Notes under the pieces: model-generated
Seen by the model: the letters and a program-made list of their open reading frames with translations, nothing else
Told to the model about the DNA's origin: nothing
Databases searched by the model: none
Position numbers and translations under genes: made by a program
Source: Saccharopolyspora gloriosae
GTDB lineage: Bacteria; Actinomycetota; Actinomycetes; Mycobacteriales; Pseudonocardiaceae
Length of the DNA stretch: 64,000 nucleotides
Direction: 5' to 3'
Assembly: GCF_014203325.1 (NCBI RefSeq)
Contig: NZ_JACHIV010000001.1
Span: forward strand, 4,651,501 to 4,715,500
Shown: piece by piece, positions 18,707 to 26,152 of the stretch
Layout of the letters: every line of letters begins with the position of its first letter
How positions within the stretch are numbered: position 1 is the first letter of the stretch

Positions 18707-19093
18707 ATGTCGATCACCGAGGGCACGCCGCAGCACCAGGGATCGCGACCGCATCCGTTGGACGCGTTCGTGACCGATCCGACCGGGATGCGGCCGTTGT
18801 GCGACGAGCGGACGTTCTCCGAGATCATGGCGGGCATCGTGGCCGATTCGGTGCCGCGCGTGTTCGCCGTCGTGCAGGAGTACGGCGAACGGGTCGACGG
18901 GTGCATCGCGGCCTGGGGCCTCGCGCTCGACGACCACGTGCAGGTCGTCTCCGTGCAGGAACGGGCGCACAGCACCGCCGCAACCGCCGAGGCATGCCTG
19001 CGCGAATACCGGTTCGGCACGCACATCCGGCCGCACATCGTCTGGTACGACCCCGACAAGGCCACCCCCACCGAAGCGGATGAGGACGACTGA
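18707..19093 (+). CDS. Hypothetical small protein
   Basis: A 128-residue protein starting at ATG 18707 behind GTGAGG. It is soluble and acidic at the C-terminus (TPTEADEDD), with no membrane segment or known catalytic motif. The central part (PRVFAVVQEYGERVDGCIAA, then WGLALDDHVQVVSVQE) reads like an alternating strand/helix fold. It is not recognised. Codon use is strongly GC-biased, supporting that it is real. It is divergent from the XRE/TPR-SLOG operon and shares the intergenic palindrome with it, so it could be the regulator's target. Confidence 0.65.
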   Translation: MSITEGTPQHQGSRPHPLDAFVTDPTGMRPLCDERTFSEIMAGIVADSVPRVFAVVQEYGERVDGCIAAWGLALDDHVQVVSVQERAHSTAATAEACLREYRFGTHIRPHIVWYDPDKATPTEADEDD

Positions 19094-19131
19094 AGGGGCG
19101 ACCGCGCGGCGGTGCTGATGGACACCGGGGT

Positions 19132-19653
19132 TCAGGCCGGGATCGGCACCGCTGCGCGGAGTTTTTCCAGGTCGAAGGTGGCGGTGCCGTCCGGGGCTCG
19201 CACTAGGGTGTCGGACTGCGGGAGGAAGCGGACTCCCGCCTGCTCCAGCAGGGCCCGGTTCGTGGCGTACGCGGGATGGCGGCGCAGAACCGACTTCACG
19301 CACGGGGCGGCGACGATCGGCACTCCGAGGCAGAGCAGTTCGTTGAGCACGCCCAGCGCCGCCGTGTCGTTCACGCCCATCGCCCACTGGTTGAGGGTGT
19401 TGAACGTCAGCGGCGCCACCAGGACCGCGTCCGCCGCGGGGAACGGGTCGGGTTCGCCGAGGCGGCGCGCGGCGATCCGGGCCGGGATGCGGGCCGCGCG
19501 TTCCAGCGCGGGCACGTCGATCCAGGAAGCGGCCGTCTCCGACAGCACCGGGCACACCGTCCACCCGGCGGAGCCCAGCATGCGCACCAGTTCCGGCAGT
19601 TGCCGGACCGGTGGAGCCGCCGTACCGACCAGGTGCAGCACCTGCCCGCTCAC
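19132..19653 (-). CDS. Flavoprotein of the phosphopantothenoylcysteine decarboxylase-like family
   Basis: A 173-174-residue single-domain protein. VLHLVGTAAPPVRQLPELVR at the N-terminus, the middle ADAVLVAPLTFNTLNQWAMG (the PLTxNT-type flavin-contact motif) and PIVAAPCVKSVLRRHPAY are typical of HFCD-type flavoproteins, which bind FMN and decarboxylate aminoethenethiol-type C-terminal cysteines or related substrates. The start used is GTG 19653, which overlaps the TGA stop of a small upstream frame (GTGA) and has GGGAG at good distance; GTG 19656 is possible. The coupling implies co-translation with the 48-codon frame upstream. The substrate is unknown. Confidence 0.8.
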   Translation of the reverse strand: MSGQVLHLVGTAAPPVRQLPELVRMLGSAGWTVCPVLSETAASWIDVPALERAARIPARIAARRLGEPDPFPAADAVLVAPLTFNTLNQWAMGVNDTAALGVLNELLCLGVPIVAAPCVKSVLRRHPAYATNRALLEQAGVRFLPQSDTLVRAPDGTATFDLEKLRAAVPIPA

Positions 19654-19796
19654 CACCGCACTCCCGCGTCCGGGCCGGACATCGCCGACCTCCGCTCCTC
19701 GTCCAGCAACCCGATCGGCGTCTCCAGCACGATCACGTTGTACCCCAACACCTCCGGCGCGGTCTGCCGCTCATCCGGCGAAACCGCACCTCCCAC
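19650..19796 (-). CDS. Candidate small protein translationally coupled to the flavoprotein
   Basis: A 48-codon frame (GTG 19796, VGGAVSPDERQTAPEVLGYN onward, ending SGPDAGVRW). After the first few codons nearly every third position is G or C, the bias of real genes here. Its TGA overlaps the GTG start of the flavoprotein by the classic 4-base GTGA arrangement. There is no clear ribosome binding site at the GTG, and a longer form from GTG 19832 is possible. No family is recognised. It may be a partner of the flavoprotein. Confidence 0.5.
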   Translation of the reverse strand: MGGAVSPDERQTAPEVLGYNVIVLETPIGLLDEERRSAMSGPDAGVRW

Positions 19797-19854
19797 CGGG
19801 CGAGGACGGGCACAGCGCTGGTGCGGATGCACCAGCCGCGGCGTCCGTTCGGCG

Positions 19855-20856
19855 TCATCCGACAGGGGTGTGCTCCTCCAGCTGCTCGGCGAGCTTGGTC
19901 ATGATGTCCGCGTAGCTCGCGTAGCTGAACGGGGCGACGGCGTCCCACTCGACGAAGCGGTCCCGCGCCACCGATTCCTGCGCGGCGAAGACGGGGTTCT
20001 GCTTCATCCGCTCCGGCGGCAGCGAGGCCTCGCGGGTGTCCCACATCAGGACGTCCCCGGTGTAGGCGCCGGCGTTCTCCCAGGCGAGCCGCTCGAAGTA
20101 ACCACCGCCCGCCGTGTCGGGATGCGCCGGGGTCTGGATCGGCAGCCCCAGTTCCCGCACGTAGTAGTCCAGGTCCGGGTTGCGGGCGGGGACGACGACG
20201 AAGAACTCCTGCTTCGTGCCGCCGACCGCGAGGATGCTGCGCCCCTGCGCGCGCATCCGCTCGCCGATGCCGCGCAACCGCTCCGCCGCCGCGTCGAACC
20301 GGGCCTGGTCCGCGCGGATCCGCTCGGAGTCCACATCGGACCCGAGCGAGCGGGCGAGCTCCTTGTAGGCGGTGATGGTCTCCGGCAGCGAGCGGCCGGA
20401 CTGCTCGACACCGGCCGTCGGCACGAACTCCCGCACCCGGTCCTCCTGCTCGACGGTGAGGTGCCAGAGGCCGTCGAACTCGGCGTACTTGCCGCTGACC
20501 AGCAGGTCCGGGCGCAGGGCCGCCGCGCGCTCCAGGTTCAGCTCGCCGTAGCCGGGGCCGGTCACGTCGGCGACCGCCGCCGGGTCGATGCTGCCCGCCT
20601 CCGGCTCGGTGGTGCCGTCGTCGCGCACCAGCGGGCCGAACGTGGCGGTGACCGGCACGCCGAAGTCGTGCAGCGCACCCGCGGCCGAGACCTGCGCGAT
20701 GATCCGGTGCGGCACCTCGTCGCTGCGCACCTCGACGCCGCGGTCGTCGACGTAGGTCCAGCCACCCGCCGAATCCTGCGGCGCGGGCGCGGAACAGCCC
20801 GCCAGCGCGGCCACCGCCAACGCCAATCCGGCCACGCGTGTTGTCCTCACCATCAT
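19855..20856 (-). CDS. Iron-siderophore ABC transporter substrate-binding lipoprotein
   Basis: A 333-residue FepB/FhuD-like binding protein. A short signal peptide ends in the lipobox LAGC (Cys about residue 21), so it is a membrane-anchored lipoprotein. The mature part has the class III binding-protein pattern: DRGVEVRSDEVPHRIIAQ, an RPDLLVSGKYAE strand-loop and a long backbone helix (ERIRADQARFDAAAERLRG). The upstream intergenic region contains an iron box, so iron-loaded IdeR/DtxR should repress it. No permease or ATPase gene is next to it in the window. It is divergent from a siderophore-interacting reductase. GAGGAGGG precedes the ATG. Confidence 0.9.
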   Translation of the reverse strand: MMVRTTRVAGLALAVAALAGCSAPAPQDSAGGWTYVDDRGVEVRSDEVPHRIIAQVSAAGALHDFGVPVTATFGPLVRDDGTTEPEAGSIDPAAVADVTGPGYGELNLERAAALRPDLLVSGKYAEFDGLWHLTVEQEDRVREFVPTAGVEQSGRSLPETITAYKELARSLGSDVDSERIRADQARFDAAAERLRGIGERMRAQGRSILAVGGTKQEFFVVVPARNPDLDYYVRELGLPIQTPAHPDTAGGGYFERLAWENAGAYTGDVLMWDTREASLPPERMKQNPVFAAQESVARDRFVEWDAVAPFSYASYADIMTKLAEQLEEHTPVG

Positions 20857-20871
20857 CCACCCTCCTCGCGG

Positions 20872-20890
20872 TGAGGTTAGGCTAGCCTAC
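20872..20890. promoter_or_regulatory. IdeR/DtxR iron box in the divergent siderophore promoter
   Basis: The 19-mer TGAGGTTAGGCTAGCCTAC matches 16 of 19 positions of the DtxR/IdeR consensus TTAGGTTAGGCTAACCTAA. It lies between the divergent siderophore-binding lipoprotein and siderophore-interacting protein genes and can control both. Confidence 0.88.
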
Positions 20891-20926
20891 GAACCGGCGG
20901 AGTCGATGCGGCGAAGAGGTGTGACG

Positions 20927-21853
20927 ATGGTCCAGCGGCCCGAGGTGCTGCGCCCCGAGTACGTGATGTTCCAGGCGCGGGTGGCGCGCACCGAGCGCCT
21001 CGGCCCCAGCTTCGTGCGGATCACGTTCACCGGCGACGAGCTGCACCGCTTCGGCATCGGCGGCGGCGACCAGCGCGTGAAGCTGATCCTGCCGCTGCCC
21101 GGCCGCACCCTCGTGGACATGCCCGGCGGCGACGGCTGGTACACCCGCTGGCAGGCCATGCCCGACGAGACCCGCCCCACGCTGCGCACCTACACGGTCC
21201 GCGCGTACCGGGAACGGCCCGCCGAGCTCGACATCGACTTCGTGCTGCACGGCGTGGACTCCGGGCACGGCGGCCCCGCCTCCACCTGGGCCGCGACGGC
21301 CGAACCGGGCGACGAGGTGGCGCTGCTCGGACCGGATCGGCCGGGCACCGGCCGGATGTGGGGCTGCGAGTGGTCGCCCCCGCGCACCGCGCGACGCCTC
21401 GTGCTGGCCGGGGACGAGACCGCGGTCCCGGCGATGGCGGCGATCGTGGAATCGCTGCCCGCCGACTCGCGCGGCGTCGTGTGCGCCGAAGTGCCGACGG
21501 CCGAGGACGTGCAGGACTGGCGCGCACCGCGCGGCGTGGAGGTCCGCTGGCTGGTGCGGCAACGGCCGAACGGCTCGCTGCCGCACGGGGCGCTGCTGGA
21601 GGAGTCGGTGACCGGAGCGCTCGGCGAGCTCGGACCGCGCCGCGCCGAACCCGCGGGCTTGGACGACGTGGACGTCGACGCGGTCACCCTGTGGGAGGTC
21701 CCGGAGGCCGGTTCCACCGACGGCGAGCTCTACGGCTGGCTGGCGGGCGAGGCCGCGGTGATCAAACGGCTGCGGCGGCTCCTGGTCCAGGAGCACAGCG
21801 TGCCGCGCGCCTCGGTGGCGTTCATGGGCTACTGGCGCGAAGGCCGCAGCTGA
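20927..21853 (+). CDS. Siderophore-interacting protein (FAD-dependent ferric-siderophore reductase)
   Basis: A 308-residue SIP/ViuB-family flavoprotein. The N-terminal FAD-binding barrel includes RITFTGDELHRFG and the RPTLRTYTVRAYR motif (R-x-Y-T-x-R, flavin contact). The C-terminal NAD(P)H-binding SIP domain has RRLVLAGDETAVPAMAAI and ends in VAFMGYWREG. It reduces ferric siderophores in the cytoplasm to release Fe2+. ATG 20927 is preferred because AAGAGGTG lies at good distance; ATG 20906 and GTG 20921 are in frame. The iron box ends 36 bases upstream. It is the intracellular counterpart of the divergently encoded binding lipoprotein. Confidence 0.92.
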   Translation: MVQRPEVLRPEYVMFQARVARTERLGPSFVRITFTGDELHRFGIGGGDQRVKLILPLPGRTLVDMPGGDGWYTRWQAMPDETRPTLRTYTVRAYRERPAELDIDFVLHGVDSGHGGPASTWAATAEPGDEVALLGPDRPGTGRMWGCEWSPPRTARRLVLAGDETAVPAMAAIVESLPADSRGVVCAEVPTAEDVQDWRAPRGVEVRWLVRQRPNGSLPHGALLEESVTGALGELGPRRAEPAGLDDVDVDAVTLWEVPEAGSTDGELYGWLAGEAAVIKRLRRLLVQEHSVPRASVAFMGYWREGRS

Positions 21854-21902
21854 TCATCCACAAAGGACTGATCGACCTTTCGGAATGATCTTTTGATCGG
21901 TG

Positions 21903-22050
21903 CCTCGTCAGCGGCGGAGCCACTGAGCAGCGACCGGCTTGAGCAAGGTGACCACCGGCGGGTTCTCAGCGGCTTCCTCGCGAGGACAGCGATTTCGTGG
22001 CGTAGGGAGCTGATCCCGCAGCGAGGAAGCCGCTGAGGTTCCGCCGAGCG
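21903..22050 (+). repeat. Dispersed hairpin element, copy A (reduced)
   Basis: One of four intergenic copies. A perfect 17-bp stem is formed by CTCAGCGGCTTCCTCGC (21965-21981) and GCGAGGAAGCCGCTGAG (22021-22037), framed by GCGGGTT on the left and GTTCCGCC on the right as in the other copies. The inner hairpin is degraded (ATTTCGTGGCGTAGGGAGCTG). The upstream array of other copies is replaced by one hairpin TCAGCGGCGGAGCCACTGA (21908-21926) with a GGA triloop. It lies between the SIP gene and the heme oxygenase iron box and may act as the terminator of the SIP transcript. Confidence 0.8.
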
Positions 22051-22142
22051 ACCAGCTGCGCAGGTCGCCCTGAAAGGACTCCTTGTCAACGGCCGCGGGC
22101 GACCCTTGGCAGCCACCCCCTCCCCGTGTCACGATCTCCGAG

Positions 22143-22161
22143 TTAAGTAAGGCTTACCTAA
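22143..22161. promoter_or_regulatory. hmuO: IdeR/DtxR iron box upstream of heme oxygenase
   Basis: The 19-mer TTAAGTAAGGCTTACCTAA fits the degenerate IdeR consensus TWAGGTWAGSCTWACCTWA at 18 of 19 positions. It ends 15 bases before the GTG start of the heme oxygenase gene, placing it over the promoter or ribosome binding region, so heme degradation should be induced under iron limitation. Confidence 0.92.
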
Positions 22162-22176
22162 CTGTCGGAGGTTCGA

Positions 22177-22863
22177 GTGTCCTCGCCAGCGCAGCAACCG
22201 GTACGCAGCGACTTCGCCGCCCGCCTCAGGTCCGACACCCGCGCCGACCACGCCCACGTCCAATCCCTGCCGTTCCTGCGGACCCTGCTCGCCGGCGAGC
22301 TCGAAGCCGACGCCTATGCCGTGATGCTCGGGCAGCACTACTTCGTCTACGAAGTGCTCGAACAGGCCGCGGAGGCGATGCGCAGCGACGTCGTCGCGGG
22401 CCCGTTCATCAGCGACCGGCTGCTCAGGTCGGCACACCTGGCGACCGACCTGCACCACTACCTAGGCCCCGACTGGCGCGAGGTGATCAAGCCGAGCGCG
22501 GCCACCGAGCGCTACCGCGAGCGGCTGCAGGAGGCGTGCTTCACCTGGCCCGGCGGGTTCGTCGCGCACCACTACACGCGCTGCCTGGCCGACCTCTCCG
22601 GCGGCCAGCTGATCCGCTCCGCGATGCGGCGCAGCCTGAACCCGCCCGACGACCGGGGATTCGCCTTCCTCACCTTCGACGACGTCCCCAGCAGCGCGGG
22701 CGTGCGCAACGCCTACCGGTTGCTGCTGGACACCGCGGGCTGGGACGAGCCCGAACAGCGGCGCATCATCGCCGAGGTGCGGCTCGCGTACCGCCTCAAC
22801 GAGGCGGTCTTCGCCGACCTCGGCGAGCGGCTGCCCCCGCGAATTCCGCGCCAGCGCCGCTGA
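22177..22863 (+). CDS. hmuO: Biliverdin-producing heme oxygenase
   Basis: A 228-residue all-helical heme oxygenase of the HmuO/HO-1 family, which opens heme to biliverdin, CO and Fe2+. The likely proximal heme ligand is one of the histidines in TRADHAHVQSL (residues about 20-30). The distal helix shows YTRCLADLSGGQLIRS, with the flexible glycines of the family (DLSGGQ). HYFVYEVLEQA near residue 50 is also typical. It starts at GTG 22177 after GGAGG and directly follows an iron box, so it belongs to the IdeR regulon. It supplies iron from host or environmental heme; the electron donor is not identified here. A strong hairpin terminator follows. Confidence 0.95.
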   Translation: MSSPAQQPVRSDFAARLRSDTRADHAHVQSLPFLRTLLAGELEADAYAVMLGQHYFVYEVLEQAAEAMRSDVVAGPFISDRLLRSAHLATDLHHYLGPDWREVIKPSAATERYRERLQEACFTWPGGFVAHHYTRCLADLSGGQLIRSAMRRSLNPPDDRGFAFLTFDDVPSSAGVRNAYRLLLDTAGWDEPEQRRIIAEVRLAYRLNEAVFADLGERLPPRIPRQRR

Positions 22864-22908
22864 GCGCGGTTTCGGGGCGCGGAAAGGACTCGGACGCACC
22901 AATGCAAC

Positions 22909-22950
22909 GTTTCCACTGAATTCCGCACTGATGCGGAATTCAGTGGAAAC
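22909..22950 (+). terminator. Long perfect hairpin downstream of hmuO
   Basis: A perfect 19-bp stem, GTTTCCACTGAATTCCGCA (22909-22927) and TGCGGAATTCAGTGGAAAC (22932-22950), with a CTGA tetraloop. It lies 45 bases after the heme oxygenase stop and is likely its terminator. It shares the TCCACTGA/TCAGTGGA outer motif with the hairpin at 50741-50778. Confidence 0.82.
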
Positions 22951-23362
22951 ACTTGCACTACGCTGGATCGCATTGTCCGGACCGATTCAGCGCGGAGCCG
23001 CGGCCGGGGACATACCGGCGACAGCCGCCCGCGGCGACCCGGACGGGGCGGCGGAAACGAGATCCGTTTTAGGCCTCCGGACACCTTTCGTCCTCAATCA
23101 CGCGCATCGGGTGGCGGCTCGATCGAAACCGCACGATCAACGCGCGACATGCCGATATCCCAGCACACAGCCGTTTTCACGAAGATCGCGAGATGCGCCG
23201 CGCGGCGCGCCGGACGTCCCGGATCGGGTCGAGTTCGCAATTCGAACGCCACGCGAAGATCAGGACCAGAAGGAAATCAGAATGCCAGAATCCGAGACCT
23301 CACGGCAATGACTCCTTCGGATGATCGCCGATGTCGCGGACAATGGATTAGCATTCAGCGAC
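22951..23362. other. Intergenic region upstream of the XRE-DUF397 pair
   Basis: About 410 bases of moderately lower GC with only out-of-bias frames. It should contain the promoter of the XRE gene at 23363. I see no gene, repeat or clear operator. Confidence 0.45.
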
Positions 23363-24220
23363 ATGACCGCAACTCCACCACGACCGCGGGCCTATGTGCT
23401 CGGCGCCGAGCTGCGCGACGCGCGCCGCAAGAAAGGGCTCACGTTGCGGGGCCTCGCCTCGATCCTGGACGTCTCGCACTCCGTTCTGGTGCGCTGGGAG
23501 CACGGCGATCGGGTGCCGTCCGCCGAATCCGTGTCCGCCGTGTGCGTGGTGCTCGGTGTCAGCAGCACCGCGCAGGCCCGCATGCACAAGCTCGCGCGCG
23601 AGGCCGCCGCCGAACCGGCACCGGCGCTGAGCGTGGGCGCCACCGGCGGCTCGGACCAGCTCGCGACGCTGCTGGAATTCGAACGCACCGCCACGAAGAT
23701 CACCGACGTCGCGCCGCTGCTCATCCCCGGCCTGCTGCAGGCCGCCGAGTACACCCGCGCGATCATGGAAACCGGCATCCCCGAGCGGGAGGCGAACAAG
23801 CGGGTCGCGATGCGGCAGGGACGCCGCGACATCATCACCCGCAAGCGCGCACCGGCGAAGTACACCGCGCTCATCCTCGAATCCGTGCTGCACCAGCCCA
23901 TCGGCGTGCCCGGCGCCCGGCACGACCAACTGCGGTTCCTCGACGAAGTCGCCGAACGCGACAACGTCGAACTCCGGATCATCCCCGCCACCGCCGGCTG
24001 GACGCCCGCGCACGCCGGCCCCTTCGTGCTGCTGGAATTCGCGAAAGCGGACCCGGTCGTGCACCTCGAACACCACCGCTCCTCGGCGTTCCTGCAGGAC
24101 GAGGACGCCGTCGACGCGTTCCGCTCCGCCCGCGACGAACTGGAACGGGTCGCGCTGAGCAGGGAGGACTCCCGCAAGCTCATCGCCGAGATCGCCGCGC
24201 GCGAACAGGTCCCGGCATGA
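23363..24220 (+). CDS. XRE-family regulator with DUF5753 domain
   Basis: A 285-residue protein. The N-terminal lambda-type helix-turn-helix covers residues about 12-65 (ELRDARRKKGLTLRGLA, then SHSVLVRWEHGDRVPSAESV). The C-terminal two thirds is the DUF5753 ligand-like domain common in actinomycetes: DVAPLLIPGLLQAAEYTRAI, ITRKRAPAKYTALILESVL, IIPATAGWTPAHAGPFVLLE. Its stop overlaps the start of a DUF397 gene (ATGA). Such XRE/DUF397 pairs, as in the whiJ-like and abaA-type loci of Streptomyces, influence development and antibiotic production, with the small protein probably binding the regulator. ATG 23363 is chosen because it begins the conserved region; its ribosome binding site is weak. Confidence 0.9.
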   Translation: MTATPPRPRAYVLGAELRDARRKKGLTLRGLASILDVSHSVLVRWEHGDRVPSAESVSAVCVVLGVSSTAQARMHKLAREAAAEPAPALSVGATGGSDQLATLLEFERTATKITDVAPLLIPGLLQAAEYTRAIMETGIPEREANKRVAMRQGRRDIITRKRAPAKYTALILESVLHQPIGVPGARHDQLRFLDEVAERDNVELRIIPATAGWTPAHAGPFVLLEFAKADPVVHLEHHRSSAFLQDEDAVDAFRSARDELERVALSREDSRKLIAEIAAREQVPA

Positions 24221-24402
24221 ACGTCGCGCCGCGGGGCTGGCGCAAGTCCTCGCACAGCAGCCAGGAGACCAACTGCGTCGAAGTCGGCGGCCTGCCCGGC
24301 GGCGGTGCCGCGGTGCGCGACACCAAGAACCGCGCCGCCGGGCACCTGAGCACCACACCGGCGCAGTGGTCCCGCTTCCTGCGCACCGTCCGCTGCCTCT
24401 GA
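24217..24402 (+). CDS. DUF397 family protein
   Basis: A 61-residue protein with the complete DUF397 pattern: GWRKSSHSSQETNCVEVGGL at the N-terminus, AAVRDTKNRAAGHLSTTPAQ in the middle, and W-x-R-F-L at the end. It starts by a 4-base ATGA overlap with the XRE regulator, so translation is coupled and the two probably form a partner pair controlling development or secondary metabolism. Full length for the family. Confidence 0.93.
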   Translation: MNVAPRGWRKSSHSSQETNCVEVGGLPGGGAAVRDTKNRAAGHLSTTPAQWSRFLRTVRCL

Positions 24403-24575
24403 CGGAGGCCGGGCGGACGGCGCGACCACCGGTGCATCGCGATCAAGACGCACAACGATCGAGAGAGTCCGCCGCGAAAACCCTGCTCACGCGGTCCAGA
24501 GAGGAGGATCCGCGGCGGAACTCGCAACGGTTAGGTGATGCCGATCTTCGAGCCCGATGCCGTTGCGAGGTTGCC

Positions 24576-25400
24576 ATGCCGATACCGTCCGACCCCTCGG
24601 ATGCCATCGACACGAGCAGGCCGAGCTTGGCGCGGGTCTACGACTGCGCGCTCGGCGGCAAGGACAACTTCGAAGTCCACCGCGAACTCAGCAGGCGCAT
24701 CAACGAAGCGGTCCCGGAAGCGCGGACCATCGCCCTGACCAGCCGCGCGTTCCTCATCCGCGCCGTGCGGTTCCTCGCCCGCGAAGCCGGCGTCGACCAG
24801 TACCTGGACTGCGGCTCCGGACTGCCGACCGCCGAGAACACCCACCAGATCGCCCAGCGCGTGAACCCGGAAGCCCAAGTGGTGTACGTGGACAACGATC
24901 CGACGGTCGCCGCGCACAGCAGAGCGCTATTGGCCGACAACGATCGCAGCCACTTCCTCGACGCCGACATCTTCGAGCCCAGCCGGGTCCTCGACGACCC
25001 GCTGGTGCGCGACAAGCTCGACTTCACGCGCCCTCTCGCGCTGCTGCACGTCGGCACGCTGCACCACTACGACGAAGCGGCACGCGGCAGGCCCGCCGCC
25101 GACATCGTGCGGGAATACGTGGCGGCGCTGCCGTCCGGTTCGTTCGTGGCGTTCAACCACTTCCTCGACCCCGAGGACGAGCACAGCGAACACGCGCACC
25201 GGGTGCAGAAGCTGCTCGCCACCGGACTCGGATCCGGATTCTTCCGCACCCGCGCCGAAATCGAAGCGATGCTGGCGAGCCTGGACCTGCTCGACCCCGG
25301 CCTCGTCGTCACCGACGACTGGTGGCCGGACGGGCCTCGGCTCACACCGCTGCCCGCGGCGGCGCACTGCGTAGCCGCGGCCATCGGCCGGAAGCCTTGA
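24576..25400 (+). CDS. SAM-dependent methyltransferase (actinobacterial S-adenosyl methyltransferase family, DUF574-type)
   Basis: A 274-residue Rossmann methyltransferase. The family signature near the N-terminus is PSLARVYDCALGGKDNFEVH. Motif I is YLDCGSGLPTAENTHQIA, followed by VVYVDNDPTVAAHSRALLAD (acidic SAM-ribose contact) and the late SFVAFNHFLDP. These proteins are expanded in actinomycetes and frequently sit beside XRE-DUF397 pairs, as here; the methylated substrate is unknown. The start is ATG 24576 (MPIPSDPSDAIDTS); the frame is open for 70 codons upstream but without family similarity. Confidence 0.88.
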   Translation: MPIPSDPSDAIDTSRPSLARVYDCALGGKDNFEVHRELSRRINEAVPEARTIALTSRAFLIRAVRFLAREAGVDQYLDCGSGLPTAENTHQIAQRVNPEAQVVYVDNDPTVAAHSRALLADNDRSHFLDADIFEPSRVLDDPLVRDKLDFTRPLALLHVGTLHHYDEAARGRPAADIVREYVAALPSGSFVAFNHFLDPEDEHSEHAHRVQKLLATGLGSGFFRTRAEIEAMLASLDLLDPGLVVTDDWWPDGPRLTPLPAAAHCVAAAIGRKP

Positions 25401-25427
25401 GTGTTGACGGCTTGTCTTGCTCGGGTG

Positions 25428-25625
25428 TCCGGGTGGCGGAACCTCAGTGCCTTCCTCGCTGCGGGATCTTTTTCCCGAGTGGCTCCGCCACGAGGGAAAA
25501 AGCTGTCCTCGCGAGGAAGCAGCTGAGAACCCGCGGGTGAGGACTTTTCGACGTGGGCTATGTGCTTCGCACATACAGGCACGGCCTTCGGCCGCCAGGC
25601 ACGGCCTTCGGCCGCTGGCAGGGCA
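25428..25625 (-). repeat. Dispersed hairpin element, copy B (inverted orientation)
   Basis: The element lies in the opposite orientation to copies A, C and D. The stem arms CTCAGTGCCTTCCTCGC (25443-25459) and GCGAGGAAGCAGCTGAG (25511-25527) pair at 14 of 17 positions. The inner hairpin is intact: CTTTTTCCC/GGGAAAAAG arms around a GTGGC-GGA-GCCAC hairpin read on the minus strand. The mini-hairpin array follows: ATGTGC-GAA-GCACAT (25560-25574, minus strand) and two tandem CGGCC-GAA-GGCCG units (25582-25594 and 25602-25614). It starts shortly after the methyltransferase stop and may terminate its transcript. Confidence 0.85.
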
Positions 25626-25723
25626 AACACCCACGAATTCGCCGGGGCGACTGCGGGCTCAGGACTCCGCTCACCTTGGGGAGATCCAGGTGCGGTTGGT
25701 GTCGTTCCTGGGTAGCCGGGGGC

Positions 25724-26152
25724 ATGGGGTCGGATGTCGTGGAGGTGTTCCCGTTCCGGTTCGGGCGGGCGCACCGGGTGCTGGGGTTGCCGTTCGGCGT
25801 CGCGCCGCCGACCACGTGGGTGCGGGTCAGCGGCAGCGAGTTCACCGTGCGGTTCGGGCCGTGGTGCCTGCGCACCGGGCGGTCGAACATCATCGGCACC
25901 GCCATCACCGGCCCGTACTGCCTGCTGACCACGGCCGGGCCCGCGCGCATGTCGGCGACCGACGGCGGGCTGACCTGCGCCACCAACGGAGAACGCGGCC
26001 TGTGCGTCCGGTTCGCCGACCCGATGCCCGGCATCGAACCGCTGGGCCTGCTGCGGCATCCGGCCGTGACCGTCACGGTGGCGGAGTGCGACCGCCTCGC
26101 CGAGCTACTGGCTCCGTCAACTCGGCCATCCGGCGGCACGCGCTCCGGATGA
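25724..26152 (+). CDS. Hypothetical protein, actinobacterial
   Basis: A 142-residue protein (MGSDVVEVFPFRFGRAHRVL onward), soluble and rich in beta strands: PPTTWVRVSGSEFTVRFGPW, then NIIGTAITGPYCLLTTAGPA and GLCVRFADPMPGIEPLG. It looks like a small beta-barrel protein; no family name can be given. The frame is open upstream into the repeat element, but codon bias begins around the chosen ATG. Its last 80 bases overlap the 3' end of the convergent DUF1990 gene, so the C-terminal tail (APSTRPSGGTRSG) is likely less conserved. Confidence 0.72.
   Translation: MGSDVVEVFPFRFGRAHRVLGLPFGVAPPTTWVRVSGSEFTVRFGPWCLRTGRSNIIGTAITGPYCLLTTAGPARMSATDGGLTCATNGERGLCVRFADPMPGIEPLGLLRHPAVTVTVAECDRLAELLAPSTRPSGGTRSG

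Noticed and set aside
19733-20860. A minus-strand frame ending MTPNGRRGWC... with an ATGA overlap to the lipoprotein stop
   Set aside because: The composition is arginine-rich and third positions lack bias after 19800, where the adjacent frame has strong bias; the 48-codon frame was preferred.
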